5,497 bases of DNA from Thermoflexales bacterium (GCA_017999195.1 JAGOBP010000306.1:1-5497); one strand, 5' to 3'. Shown: positions 1-5,210, numbered from the stretch's first letter. The notes: generated from the letters alone by a model not told the origin. Numbers and translations: made by a program.

Positions 1-151
1 CGATTACCTGTTGAAAGTGGTCTTGCGCAATCGCAAGGACATGGAGAACTTCGTAGTCGATCGGTTGAAGCCGCTGCTGGGCGTGGGCCGCATCCACACC
101 AGCCTGGTGTTGAGCGAAGTCAAATCGACGACGGCGCTGCCGTTGAAATAG
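1..151 (+). CDS. Lrp/AsnC-family transcriptional regulator, C-terminal fragment
   Basis: Only the last 49 codons are in the window, read from base 2 to the TAG at 149-151; the start and the DNA-binding helix-turn-helix lie upstream of base 1. The visible part matches the end of the RAM (ligand-binding/oligomerisation) domain of Lrp/AsnC regulators: it opens DYLLKVVLRNR, continues with a G-V-G-R-I turn and a hydrophobic TSLVLSEVKS strand, and ends in TTALPLK, a typical Lrp-family tail. Such regulators sense amino acids and control transport or metabolism genes nearby. The stop lies 8 bp before the next gene, whose ribosome site overlaps this stop, so the two are probably co-transcribed. The natural guess is that it controls the dehydrogenase and tyrosine phenol-lyase downstream, but the ligand and operator cannot be read here. 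Confidence 0.88.
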   Translation, partial: DYLLKVVLRNRKDMENFVVDRLKPLLGVGRIHTSLVLSEVKSTTALPLK

Positions 152-156
152 GGGAG
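151..156 (+). promoter_or_regulatory. Ribosome binding site of the homoserine dehydrogenase-like gene
   Basis: GGGGAG begins on the last base of the upstream TAG stop and ends 3 bases before the ATG at 160. The spacing is short, but the overlap with the preceding stop suggests translational coupling to the Lrp-type regulator. Confidence 0.55.
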
Positions 157-159
157 ATC

Positions 160-1197
160 ATGAAGACGTATCGATTAGCCATCATCGGTTTTGGCAATGT
201 GGGGCAAGGCTTCGCCTCGATTCTGCGCGACCAGGGCGAAGAACTGGCGCAGCGTTTTGGGGCGCGATTTCAAATCGTGGCCGTGTGCGATTTACTCAAA
301 GGCAGCGTGGCTGATGATAACGGACTTGATCCAACAACGTTACTTGATTCAATCGCGGCCTCTGGAAAACTTGATCGAATCTCCGCGCCCCATCACGATT
401 GGGATGCGGTGCAAACGATCGAGCGCAGCAACGCCGATATTGTGATTGAACTGAGCTACACCGATCTAAAAACGGGCGAACCCGCCATCACGCATTTGCG
501 CCGCGCACTGGAATTGGGCAAGCACGTCATCACCACCAACAAAGGCCCGATCGCGCTGAAATACCCTGAATTAAAGGCTTTGGCGGACGCGCGCGGTGTC
601 GAGATCGGCGCAGAAGGCACGGTGATGAGCGGCACGCCGTCGCTGCGCATGGCGCAGGAATTGCTGGCCGGCGCGGGCGTGCGCCAGGTGCAGGGCATCA
701 TCAATGGCACCACCAATTACATCCTGACACAGATGGAAGCGGGCGCACCTTATGCCGAAGCACTGGCCGATGCGCAAGCCAAAGGCTACGCCGAAGCCGA
801 TCCGACCGGTGATGTGGAAGGCTTCGATGCGGCAGGCAAAGTCGTCATTCTGGCGAATCTGTTGATGGGCCAAGCGCTGACATTGAACGACGTCGATCGC
901 ACCGGCATCACGCGCCTCACCCCCGACGACATCGCGGCAGCGAAGGCGGCCGGTGAGCGCTGGAAATTGATCGGGCGCGTGGAATCGATCGAGGGCCGCG
1001 TCAGCGCCAGCGTGAAGCCCACGCGCTTGCCCGTCACGCATCCGCTGGCCTCGGTCGGCGGCGCGACCAACGCCATCACCTTCACGACGGACCTGTTGGG
1101 CGACGTGACGCTGATGGGGCCGGGCGCAGGCCGCATTGAAACGGGTTATGCGATTGTTGGAGACCTATTGGCAATTCACCGCAAACTTAATGCGTAA
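160..1197 (+). CDS. Homoserine dehydrogenase-family NAD(P)-dependent oxidoreductase, compact form without ACT domain
   Basis: A 345-residue cytoplasmic protein of the homoserine dehydrogenase family, which reduces aspartate-semialdehyde to homoserine with NAD(P)H. The N-terminal Rossmann fold has GFGNVGQG at 10-17. TTNKGP holds the conserved lysine K128. The catalytic-domain signature is clear: GIINGTTNYILTQME at about 179-193, then GYAEADPTGDVEGFDAAGK at 209-227, giving E212, D223 and K227 as the equivalents of the yeast Hom6 active-site residues. It stops after the catalytic domain; the ACT domain of longer enzymes (about 430 residues) is absent. The stretch where many family members read EASVGGGIP reads AEGTVMSGTP here (151-160), so the exact substrate is less certain. 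No thrB/thrC or aspartokinase is visible; its neighbours are an Lrp-type regulator and tyrosine phenol-lyase. GGGGAG at 151-156 supports this ATG. I leave the symbol empty because a catabolic or side-substrate role is possible. Confidence 0.85.
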   Translation: MKTYRLAIIGFGNVGQGFASILRDQGEELAQRFGARFQIVAVCDLLKGSVADDNGLDPTTLLDSIAASGKLDRISAPHHDWDAVQTIERSNADIVIELSYTDLKTGEPAITHLRRALELGKHVITTNKGPIALKYPELKALADARGVEIGAEGTVMSGTPSLRMAQELLAGAGVRQVQGIINGTTNYILTQMEAGAPYAEALADAQAKGYAEADPTGDVEGFDAAGKVVILANLLMGQALTLNDVDRTGITRLTPDDIAAAKAAGERWKLIGRVESIEGRVSASVKPTRLPVTHPLASVGGATNAITFTTDLLGDVTLMGPGAGRIETGYAIVGDLLAIHRKLNA

Positions 1198-1245
1198 TCC
1201 GTACTGCGTAATTGAGTTACGTAGCATGCAGTACGCAGTAATTAC
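1191..1245. repeat. Degenerate TGCGTAAT/TACGCAGTA intergenic repeat with inverted arms
   Basis: This block starts at the end of the dehydrogenase gene and fills most of the gap before tyrosine phenol-lyase. TGCGTAAT occurs twice directly (1191-1198 and 1205-1212). TACTGCGTA (1202-1210) is a perfect inverse of TACGCAGTA (1232-1240). A smaller pair, CGTAA (1207-1211) and TTACG (1217-1221), is nested inside. The words resemble the second repeat block at 3865-3909. There is no T-run after the hairpin, so it is not a standard terminator; it looks like a low-complexity intergenic repeat family. Confidence 0.65.
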
Positions 1246-1260
1246 CCACCCCAATCCCTG

Positions 1261-1266
1261 AAGGAG
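1261..1266 (+). promoter_or_regulatory. Ribosome binding site of tyrosine phenol-lyase
   Basis: AAGGAG, a near-consensus Shine-Dalgarno, sits 7 bases before the ATG at 1274. It fixes the start and supports the roughly 13-residue N-terminal extension relative to the Citrobacter enzyme. Confidence 0.85.
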
Positions 1267-1273
1267 ATATTCA

Positions 1274-2683
1274 ATGACCACAACGCCACAAACCATGGGC
1301 CAGCAGTTTGGCCGACGATCCTGGGCCGAGCCTTGGAAGATCAAGATGGTCGAGCCGTTGACGATGACCGATCGGGCCGGGCGCGAGCGCGCCTTGACCG
1401 AAGCCGGATTCAACACGTTCCTGCTCAAGTCCGACGATGTGTACATCGACCTGCTCACCGACAGCGGCACCAGCGCGATGAGTGATCGGCAGTGGGCGGG
1501 CATGATGCTGGGCGATGAAGCCTACGCAGGCAGCCGCAACTTCTATCATCTGGAAGAAGCGGTGCAGACGTATTACGGTTACAGGTACATCGTGCCCACG
1601 CATCAGGGCCGCGGCGCGGAACATTTGATCAGCCAGACCGTGATCAAGAACGGGCAGTACGTCCCCGGCAATATGTACTTCACCACGACGCGCCTGCATC
1701 AAGAATTGGCAGGCGGCATCTTTGTGGATGTGATCATCGACGAAGCCCACGACCCGATCAATCTGCATCCCTTCAAGGGCAACATCGATCTCAACAAGGT
1801 CGAAGCGTTGATCCAACGCGAGGGCGCGGACAAGATCGCTTACATCAGCGTGGCGGGCACGGTCAACATGGCGGGCGGCCAGCCGGTCAGCATGGCCAAT
1901 ATCAAGGCCCTGCGTGAATTGTGCGACCAGCACGGCATCAAGATTTTCCTCGACGCCACGCGCATGATGGAAAATGCTTTCTTCATTCAGGAACGCGAAG
2001 AGGGCTACGCGGACAAGACCATCGCCCAGATTCTGCTGGAATTCTGCGCCTACACGGACGGCGCGTGGATGAGCGCCAAGAAGGACAACCTGGTCAACAT
2101 CGGCGGCTGGCTGGCCGTCAACAACTGGGACATCTTTGAAGAAATCCGCAACCTGGTGGTGGTCTACGAGGGCCTGCACACCTACGGCGGTCTGGCCGGG
2201 CGCGATATGGAAGCGCTGGCCATCGGCATTGCCGAAGCGGTCCAGGACAATCACATTCGATCGCGCATCGGGCAAGTGCGTTATCTGGGCGAACTGCTAA
2301 CCGATTGGAATGTGCCCATCATGATGCCCGTCGGCGGGCACGCCATCTTCCTCGATGCGAAGCGCTTCTATCCGCATCTGCCGCAGAGCGTGTTCCCGGC
2401 ACAAACGCTGGCCGCCGAACTCTATCTCGATTCCGGCATCCGCTCGATGGAGCGCGGCGTCGTCAGCGCGGGCCGCGATCCGCACACCGGCGATCACTAC
2501 TATCCCAAGTTGGAACTGACGCGCCTCACAATTCCGCGCCGCGTTTACACGCAAGCGCACATGGACGTCGTCGCGGAGTCCGTCAAGGCCGTTTACGATC
2601 AACGCGAATCATCGCGCGGCTTGAAGATGGTCTACGAGCCAAAGTATCTGCGCTTCTTCCAGGCGCGATTCGAACGCTTGTAA
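1274..2683 (+). CDS. tpl: Tyrosine phenol-lyase (beta-tyrosinase)
   Basis: A 469-residue PLP enzyme of the aromatic beta-eliminating lyase family; tyrosine phenol-lyase splits L-tyrosine into phenol, pyruvate and ammonia in the cytoplasm. The choice over tryptophanase rests on residues. Using Citrobacter freundii numbering from memory plus a constant offset of 13, I see Y84 (Y71), R113 (R100), F136 and T137 (F123, T124), D227 (D214), R230 (R217), the PLP lysine K270 in MSAKKD (K257), R394 in SMERG (R381), R417 (R404) and F461 (F448). R394 and T137 are the phenol-binding pair; E. coli tryptophanase has Ile and Asp there. The cation-site residues E82 and N275 are also kept. The N-terminus is about 13 residues longer than in Citrobacter, supported by AAGGAG upstream. 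It follows the dehydrogenase in the same direction and ends just before a strong hairpin. Regulation by the upstream Lrp-type protein is plausible. Nothing looks truncated. Confidence 0.93.
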   Translation: MTTTPQTMGQQFGRRSWAEPWKIKMVEPLTMTDRAGRERALTEAGFNTFLLKSDDVYIDLLTDSGTSAMSDRQWAGMMLGDEAYAGSRNFYHLEEAVQTYYGYRYIVPTHQGRGAEHLISQTVIKNGQYVPGNMYFTTTRLHQELAGGIFVDVIIDEAHDPINLHPFKGNIDLNKVEALIQREGADKIAYISVAGTVNMAGGQPVSMANIKALRELCDQHGIKIFLDATRMMENAFFIQEREEGYADKTIAQILLEFCAYTDGAWMSAKKDNLVNIGGWLAVNNWDIFEEIRNLVVVYEGLHTYGGLAGRDMEALAIGIAEAVQDNHIRSRIGQVRYLGELLTDWNVPIMMPVGGHAIFLDAKRFYPHLPQSVFPAQTLAAELYLDSGIRSMERGVVSAGRDPHTGDHYYPKLELTRLTIPRRVYTQAHMDVVAESVKAVYDQRESSRGLKMVYEPKYLRFFQARFERL

Positions 2684-2696
2684 CCTCGATGTAAAG

Positions 2697-2727
2697 AACG
2701 AGGCCGACTTTATCAGTCGGCCTCGTT
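2697..2727. terminator. Bidirectional hairpin between convergent genes
   Basis: AACGAGGCCGAC (2697-2708) and GTCGGCCTCGTT (2716-2727) form a perfect 12-bp stem around a 7-base loop (TTTATCA). It lies 13 bp past the tyrosine phenol-lyase stop and directly against the stop of the convergent ACT-domain gene at 2728-2730. The A/T ends give GTTTCATT on the plus strand and GTTCTTTA on the minus strand: short, weak U-tracts, but the position and stem strength argue for termination of both units. Confidence 0.82.
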
Positions 2728-3098
2728 TCATTCAACCACGTGTCCCGCGCGTCTCAACACCCCGATTGCTTCTGTCACCCGATCAGCCTTCACCAGCACA
2801 TAGTCTGTGTCAAAGGTCGAGATGGCAAAGATATTGATCCGCGCTTCAGCCAACGGCGCGGCGATGGATGACAGTACGCCCGTCAACGCCAAATCGAGGG
2901 CCCTTCAATCTTCAACGCCCGCCAACTCCGATCGGCCTTCACGTCCAACGGTACCTCACGCTCATTGCATACGATGGATAACTCATTGCTCGTGCGCGTG
3001 ATCGACACGAAACGACCGGTCGCCCACATGGGCACACTTGCCTCGTGTTCAAGCCGACAAATCGCCAAAGTCTCTGGCAAAACACACAGCGTCAGCAT
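2728..3098 (-). pseudogene. ACT-domain protein, interrupted by a one-base frameshift
   Basis: Two frames together encode one small ACT-domain protein of the ACT_7/CASTOR-like kind. The first part runs from ATG at 3098 for 67 residues, with PMWATGRFVSITRT at 23-36, SIVC at 41-44 and the W59-R60 to EGP stretch, then goes out of frame and stops at 2883. The second part continues from 2895 in another frame with DLALTGVLSSIAAPLAEA, INIFAISTFDTDYVLV and a final RRAGHVVE, ending at the TGA at 2728-2730. Adding one base at the GGGCCC run (2898-2903) would give a continuous protein of about 123 residues, a usual length for the family. These proteins are thought to bind amino acids; no enzymatic role is known to me. 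The ATG abuts the cupin stop with no gap, so it is the last gene of the minus-strand operon. It may be a real mutation or an assembly error; the downstream half shows no further damage, which favours a recent or artefactual event. Confidence 0.88.
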
Positions 3099-3461
3099 CT
3101 ACACGCTCTTCAGCTCAGCCACGGTGCGCTCACTCTGCACATTGCCCGTATTCAACGTCGATTTCGGTTCAAGCAAAACGACGTGCGCTTCCTCAGTCGC
3201 GATCGGCAAATGCTCCACGCCCTTGGGAATAATCACAAATTCGCCCTCGTCCAACTCGATGTCCTGATCGCGCAATTTGATCGTCAGATGACCCTTCACG
3301 ACAAGGAACAGTTCATCTTCGTTATCGTGATGATGCCACACGAATTCGCCCTTGAGTTTCGCCAACTTCACGTGCGAATCGTTTAGCTCACCCGCGATGC
3401 GCGGACTCCAGTATTCATCGAACAGGCCGAATTTCTGAGTCAGATTCACTTTCTCGATCAT
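3099..3461 (-). CDS. Small cupin-domain protein
   Basis: A 120-residue single-domain cupin (beta-barrel). Motif 1 is G38-x4-H43-x-H45-x4-E50-x6-G57 and motif 2 is G73-x5-P79-x-G81-x2-H84, so the three histidines and one glutamate expected to hold a divalent metal are all present. The C-terminus (LLEPKSTLNTGNVQSERT, about 96-113) is a stretch I recognise from a widespread group of short bacterial cupins, usually annotated only as 'cupin domain-containing' or mannose-6-phosphate isomerase-like. There is no signal peptide, so it is cytoplasmic. Its ATG overlaps the ridA-like stop by 4 bases (ATGA, 3458-3461), and its own TAG touches the start of the ACT gene, which indicates translational coupling. 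The substrate is unknown; a role in small-molecule binding or oxidation with its neighbours is a guess. Confidence 0.88.
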   Translation of the reverse strand: MIEKVNLTQKFGLFDEYWSPRIAGELNDSHVKLAKLKGEFVWHHHDNEDELFLVVKGHLTIKLRDQDIELDEGEFVIIPKGVEHLPIATEEAHVVLLEPKSTLNTGNVQSERTVAELKSV

Positions 3462-3856
3462 GGCACGCTCTCGCCGATCACCGCATCCACTTCGATCTCG
3501 ACCAACATCTCAGGATCGATCAGCCGTTTCACTTCCACCATCGTCGCTGCCGGGCGAATGTCGCGGAAGACTTCGCCGTGAGCGCGGCCAATTGCTTCCC
3601 AATCGTCAATGTTGAGCACATACATTCGAGTGCGAACGACATTGGTCAAACTCGCGCCCGCCCGCGTCAACGCCGCCTCGATGTTTTTCAGCGCCTGCAC
3701 CGTCTGCGCGTATACATCGCCCTGCCCGACGACCTTACCATCCGCATCCGTCGCGGTTGTGCCCGACACAAAGACGTGCTGACCCATTCGCACCGCGCGT
3801 GAATAGCCGACAATCGGCTCCCACGGCGTGCCGCTGGAAATGTTTTGTCGCGCCAT
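3458..3856 (-). CDS. RidA/YjgF-family protein lacking the classical catalytic arginine
   Basis: A 132-residue protein with the whole RidA (YjgF/YER057c/UK114) fold and normal length. Visible family features are VFVSGTTATDADGKVVG at 28-44, the helix with QTVQALKNIEAALTRAGAS at 51-69, NVVRTRMYV at 72-80, and the C-terminal MVEVKRL...LVEIEVDAVI. RidA proteins hydrolyse reactive enamine/imine intermediates such as 2-aminoacrylate and form trimers. In E. coli RidA the substrate carboxylate is held by R105 in PARSCVEV; here the aligned stretch is PAATMVEV, so the arginine is an alanine (A104), while the conserved glutamate (E120) remains. It therefore fits the Rid subfamilies without R105, and deaminase activity should not be assumed. 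The start is the ATG at 3856, preceded by AAGGGG (3861-3866) 4 bases away. It overlaps the cupin gene by 4 bp and lies 50 bp after the PLP enzyme. Confidence 0.9.
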   Translation of the reverse strand: MARQNISSGTPWEPIVGYSRAVRMGQHVFVSGTTATDADGKVVGQGDVYAQTVQALKNIEAALTRAGASLTNVVRTRMYVLNIDDWEAIGRAHGEVFRDIRPAATMVEVKRLIDPEMLVEIEVDAVIGESVP

Positions 3857-3860
3857 ACAT

Positions 3861-3866
3861 CCCCTT
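3861..3866 (-). promoter_or_regulatory. Ribosome binding site of the RidA-family gene
   Basis: Read on the minus strand this is AAGGGG, four bases before the ATG at 3856. It decides between that ATG and an out-of-frame ATG at 3860 and shows that the gene has its own initiation site despite lying just after a repeat block. Confidence 0.55.
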
Positions 3867-3909
3867 ACGTTTTACGCATTACGGAACACGCACCACGCAT
3901 CACGAATTA
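3865..3909. repeat. Degenerate TTACGCATTACG/CACGCA intergenic repeat
   Basis: The 50-bp gap between the PLP enzyme and the RidA-family gene is almost entirely short tandem-like words: TTACG (3865-3869), TTACGCATTACG (3872-3883), then CACGCA, CCACGCA and TCACGAATTA up to 3909. The last bases include the TAA stop of the PLP gene (3907-3909). The words match those in the 1191-1245 block (TGCGTAA is the complement of TTACGCA). It looks like a dispersed intergenic repeat inserted or expanded between co-directional genes. Confidence 0.6.
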
Positions 3910-5124
3910 TCCGCGAACCAACGTCCGCACGACTTCAACCAGTTTGTTTATCTCTTCCAGTGTGTTATAGTGCGCCGCGCCGACGCGCACCATGCCGCCC
4001 TTGTCTTCCAGGCCCAGGCGATCCATCACGGCGAGCGCATAATAGTTGCCGTCCCACACGTAAATGCCGTGCTTATCGAGTTCGGCGGCCACATCGCGCG
4101 GTGCCCAGCCTTCCAGCGTGAACGACACCGTTGGCACCCGCCGATCGAGTTGATCGAAATCAGTGATGCCCCAAATGTGCAGGCCATTGATCGAGGATAA
4201 GCCTTCGATCAATGCGCGGCTTAATGCCTTTTCGTATTCCTTCATCGCCGTCATCGCCGCCACTAATCTCTGTCGACGTGTTGCACCTGCGCCTAAAGAT
4301 TCAAAATATTCCAACGCGCCCAGCACCGCCGCGATCGATTCAAAACTCTGCGTGCCCGTCTCGAATTTGTGTGGCGGCTCATTATGCGCGGGCCGGACTT
4401 TATAGGCCTTCAGTTGATCGAGCAACTCATACTTGCCATACAGAATGCCCGTATGCGGCCCGAAGAACTTATACGCCGAACACGCGAGGAAATCGCAATC
4501 GAGCGCCTGCACATCAATCGGGCCGTGGGGTGCATACTGCACCGCATCGATGTAAACCAGCGCGCCTACTTCATGCGCGGCTTTCACCGCATCCGCCACC
4601 GGGTTGATCGTGCCGACGGCATTCGACGCATAACCAATCGCCACCAATTTTGTCTTGGAAGTCAATTGTTGCTTGAGCGCGTCAACGCTCCACGTGCAAT
4701 CTTCCAGATCGAAATCCACCCACTTCAAGGTGCAGCCGCGATCTTCCGCAATCAGCATCCACGGCGCGATGTTGGCATCGTGATCCAATCGGGTGACCAC
4801 GATCTCATCGCCCACGTTCAGCGTCCGCGCTAGGCTGCGGCTCATGTGCAGCGTCAACGAGGTCATGTTCTGCCCGAACACGATCTCTTCGGGGCGACGC
4901 GCATTCAAAAAGTCCGCCACCGCCGCGCGGCTCGCATCCACCACCGCATCCGACTCACGACTGGTTTTGAACGCGCCTTCGTGATTGGCGTTGGTGCGCG
5001 TTAGATAATTCGTCATGCGCTTCAGCGATTGCTGCGCCATCTGCGTGCCGCCGGGATTATCGAGAAAAATTGCGCCGGAAGCCAGCGCCGGAAATTGCGA
5101 ACGAATCTGGTTTAAGTCAAACAT
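3907..5124 (-). CDS. Class V aminotransferase-fold PLP enzyme, cysteine desulfurase-like VC1184 subfamily
   Basis: A 405-residue PLP enzyme of the aminotransferase class V/NifS superfamily, most like the 'cysteine desulfurase-like, SufS subfamily VC1184' group. Features in order: FLDNPGGTQ at 20-28; FGQNMTSLT at 83-91 (PLP phosphate region); LDHDAN with H115, expected to stack on the cofactor; YIDAVQYAPHGPIDVQ at 191-206 with D193 and Q196; CSAYKFFGPH with the Schiff-base lysine K219; FETGTQ at 254-259; and MVRVGAAHYN with carboxylate-binding R380. In SufS/NifS a catalytic cysteine lies in a C-terminal loop; here that area reads YVWDGNYYALAV with no cysteine, so sulfur release from cysteine is doubtful. 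The reaction is unknown: a lyase, epimerase or transferase on an amino acid are all possible. I chose ATG 5124 because AAAGGAC lies just upstream; an earlier GTG at 5157 falls in a repeat. It probably heads the RidA-cupin-ACT group. Confidence 0.87.
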   Translation of the reverse strand: MFDLNQIRSQFPALASGAIFLDNPGGTQMAQQSLKRMTNYLTRTNANHEGAFKTSRESDAVVDASRAAVADFLNARRPEEIVFGQNMTSLTLHMSRSLARTLNVGDEIVVTRLDHDANIAPWMLIAEDRGCTLKWVDFDLEDCTWSVDALKQQLTSKTKLVAIGYASNAVGTINPVADAVKAAHEVGALVYIDAVQYAPHGPIDVQALDCDFLACSAYKFFGPHTGILYGKYELLDQLKAYKVRPAHNEPPHKFETGTQSFESIAAVLGALEYFESLGAGATRRQRLVAAMTAMKEYEKALSRALIEGLSSINGLHIWGITDFDQLDRRVPTVSFTLEGWAPRDVAAELDKHGIYVWDGNYYALAVMDRLGLEDKGGMVRVGAAHYNTLEEINKLVEVVRTLVRG

Positions 5125-5130
5125 GTTATT

Positions 5131-5140
5131 TGTCCTTTCC
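5131..5140 (-). promoter_or_regulatory. Ribosome binding site of the class V PLP enzyme
   Basis: On the minus strand the bases read GGAAAGGACA, giving an AAAGGA core about 8 bases before the ATG at 5124. This decides the start in favour of MFDLNQ and against the upstream GTG at 5157. Confidence 0.65.
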
Positions 5141-5150
5141 AAAACAAAAC

Positions 5151-5210
5151 GATCCACGAATCCTCGCGAATTTCCACTAATTTGTGTGAATTCGTGGTGA
5201 TTCGTGGATC
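5151..5210. repeat. 60-bp imperfect palindrome of ATTCGTGG words
   Basis: GATCCACGAATC (5151-5162) is a perfect 12-bp inverse of GATTCGTGGATC (5199-5210). Inside, CGCGAATT (5165-5172) pairs with AATTCGTG (5189-5196) apart from one wobble. ATTCGTGG is also directly repeated at 5190-5197 and 5200-5207. It fills most of the 91-bp gap between the GH3 gene and the PLP enzyme, 6 bp from the GH3 stop. It could fold as a hairpin and separate the two transcripts, but there is no convincing U-tract; it looks more like a dispersed intergenic repeat. Confidence 0.7.

Noticed and set aside
571..1136. Two minus-strand open frames antisense to the homoserine dehydrogenase-like gene
   Set aside because: Compositional shadows without domain resemblance or a suitable ribosome site.
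1202..1240. Inverted repeat as a rho-independent terminator after the dehydrogenase gene
   Set aside because: The stem is only 9 bp with a 21-base interior and is not followed by a T-run; it fits the dispersed repeat vocabulary better.
1271..2275. 334-codon open frame on the minus strand, antisense to tyrosine phenol-lyase
   Set aside because: It is the mirror of a strongly recognisable gene in GC-rich sequence; its translation resembles no family and is rich in His/Arg/Ala/Asp, as expected of a shadow frame.
1274..2683. Tryptophanase (tnaA) as the identity of the lyase
   Set aside because: The Arg of SMERG and the Thr of MYFTTT match tyrosine phenol-lyase, whereas E. coli tryptophanase has Ile and Asp there; no TnaC-like leader peptide was seen in the 76-bp gap.
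2896..2903. Programmed ribosomal frameshifting at GGGCCC in the ACT gene
   Set aside because: In the zero frame the bases are A GGG CCC, which does not meet the X XXY YYZ slippery pattern because the P-site codon would mispair after slipping back; no reason for two products in this family is known to me. A simple indel is more likely.
2807..3001. 64-codon plus-strand open frame across the ACT gene
   Set aside because: It runs antisense to the reconstructed ACT-domain reading frame and has no recognisable content.
3865..3909. Possible CRISPR-like or tandem array
   Set aside because: The words are 5-12 bp, degenerate and without regular spacers; total length is only 45 bp.
3038..4833. Plus-strand open frames opposite the cupin, RidA and PLP genes (for example 3045-3386, 3757-4200, 4369-4833)
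   Set aside because: All overlap well-supported minus-strand genes and show no domain similarity.
5125..5157. Upstream GTG start adding 11 residues (MDRFVLERTNN) to the class V PLP enzyme
   Set aside because: The extra residues are encoded partly by the palindromic repeat and have no family match, while the ATG at 5124 has an AAAGGA site at the proper distance.
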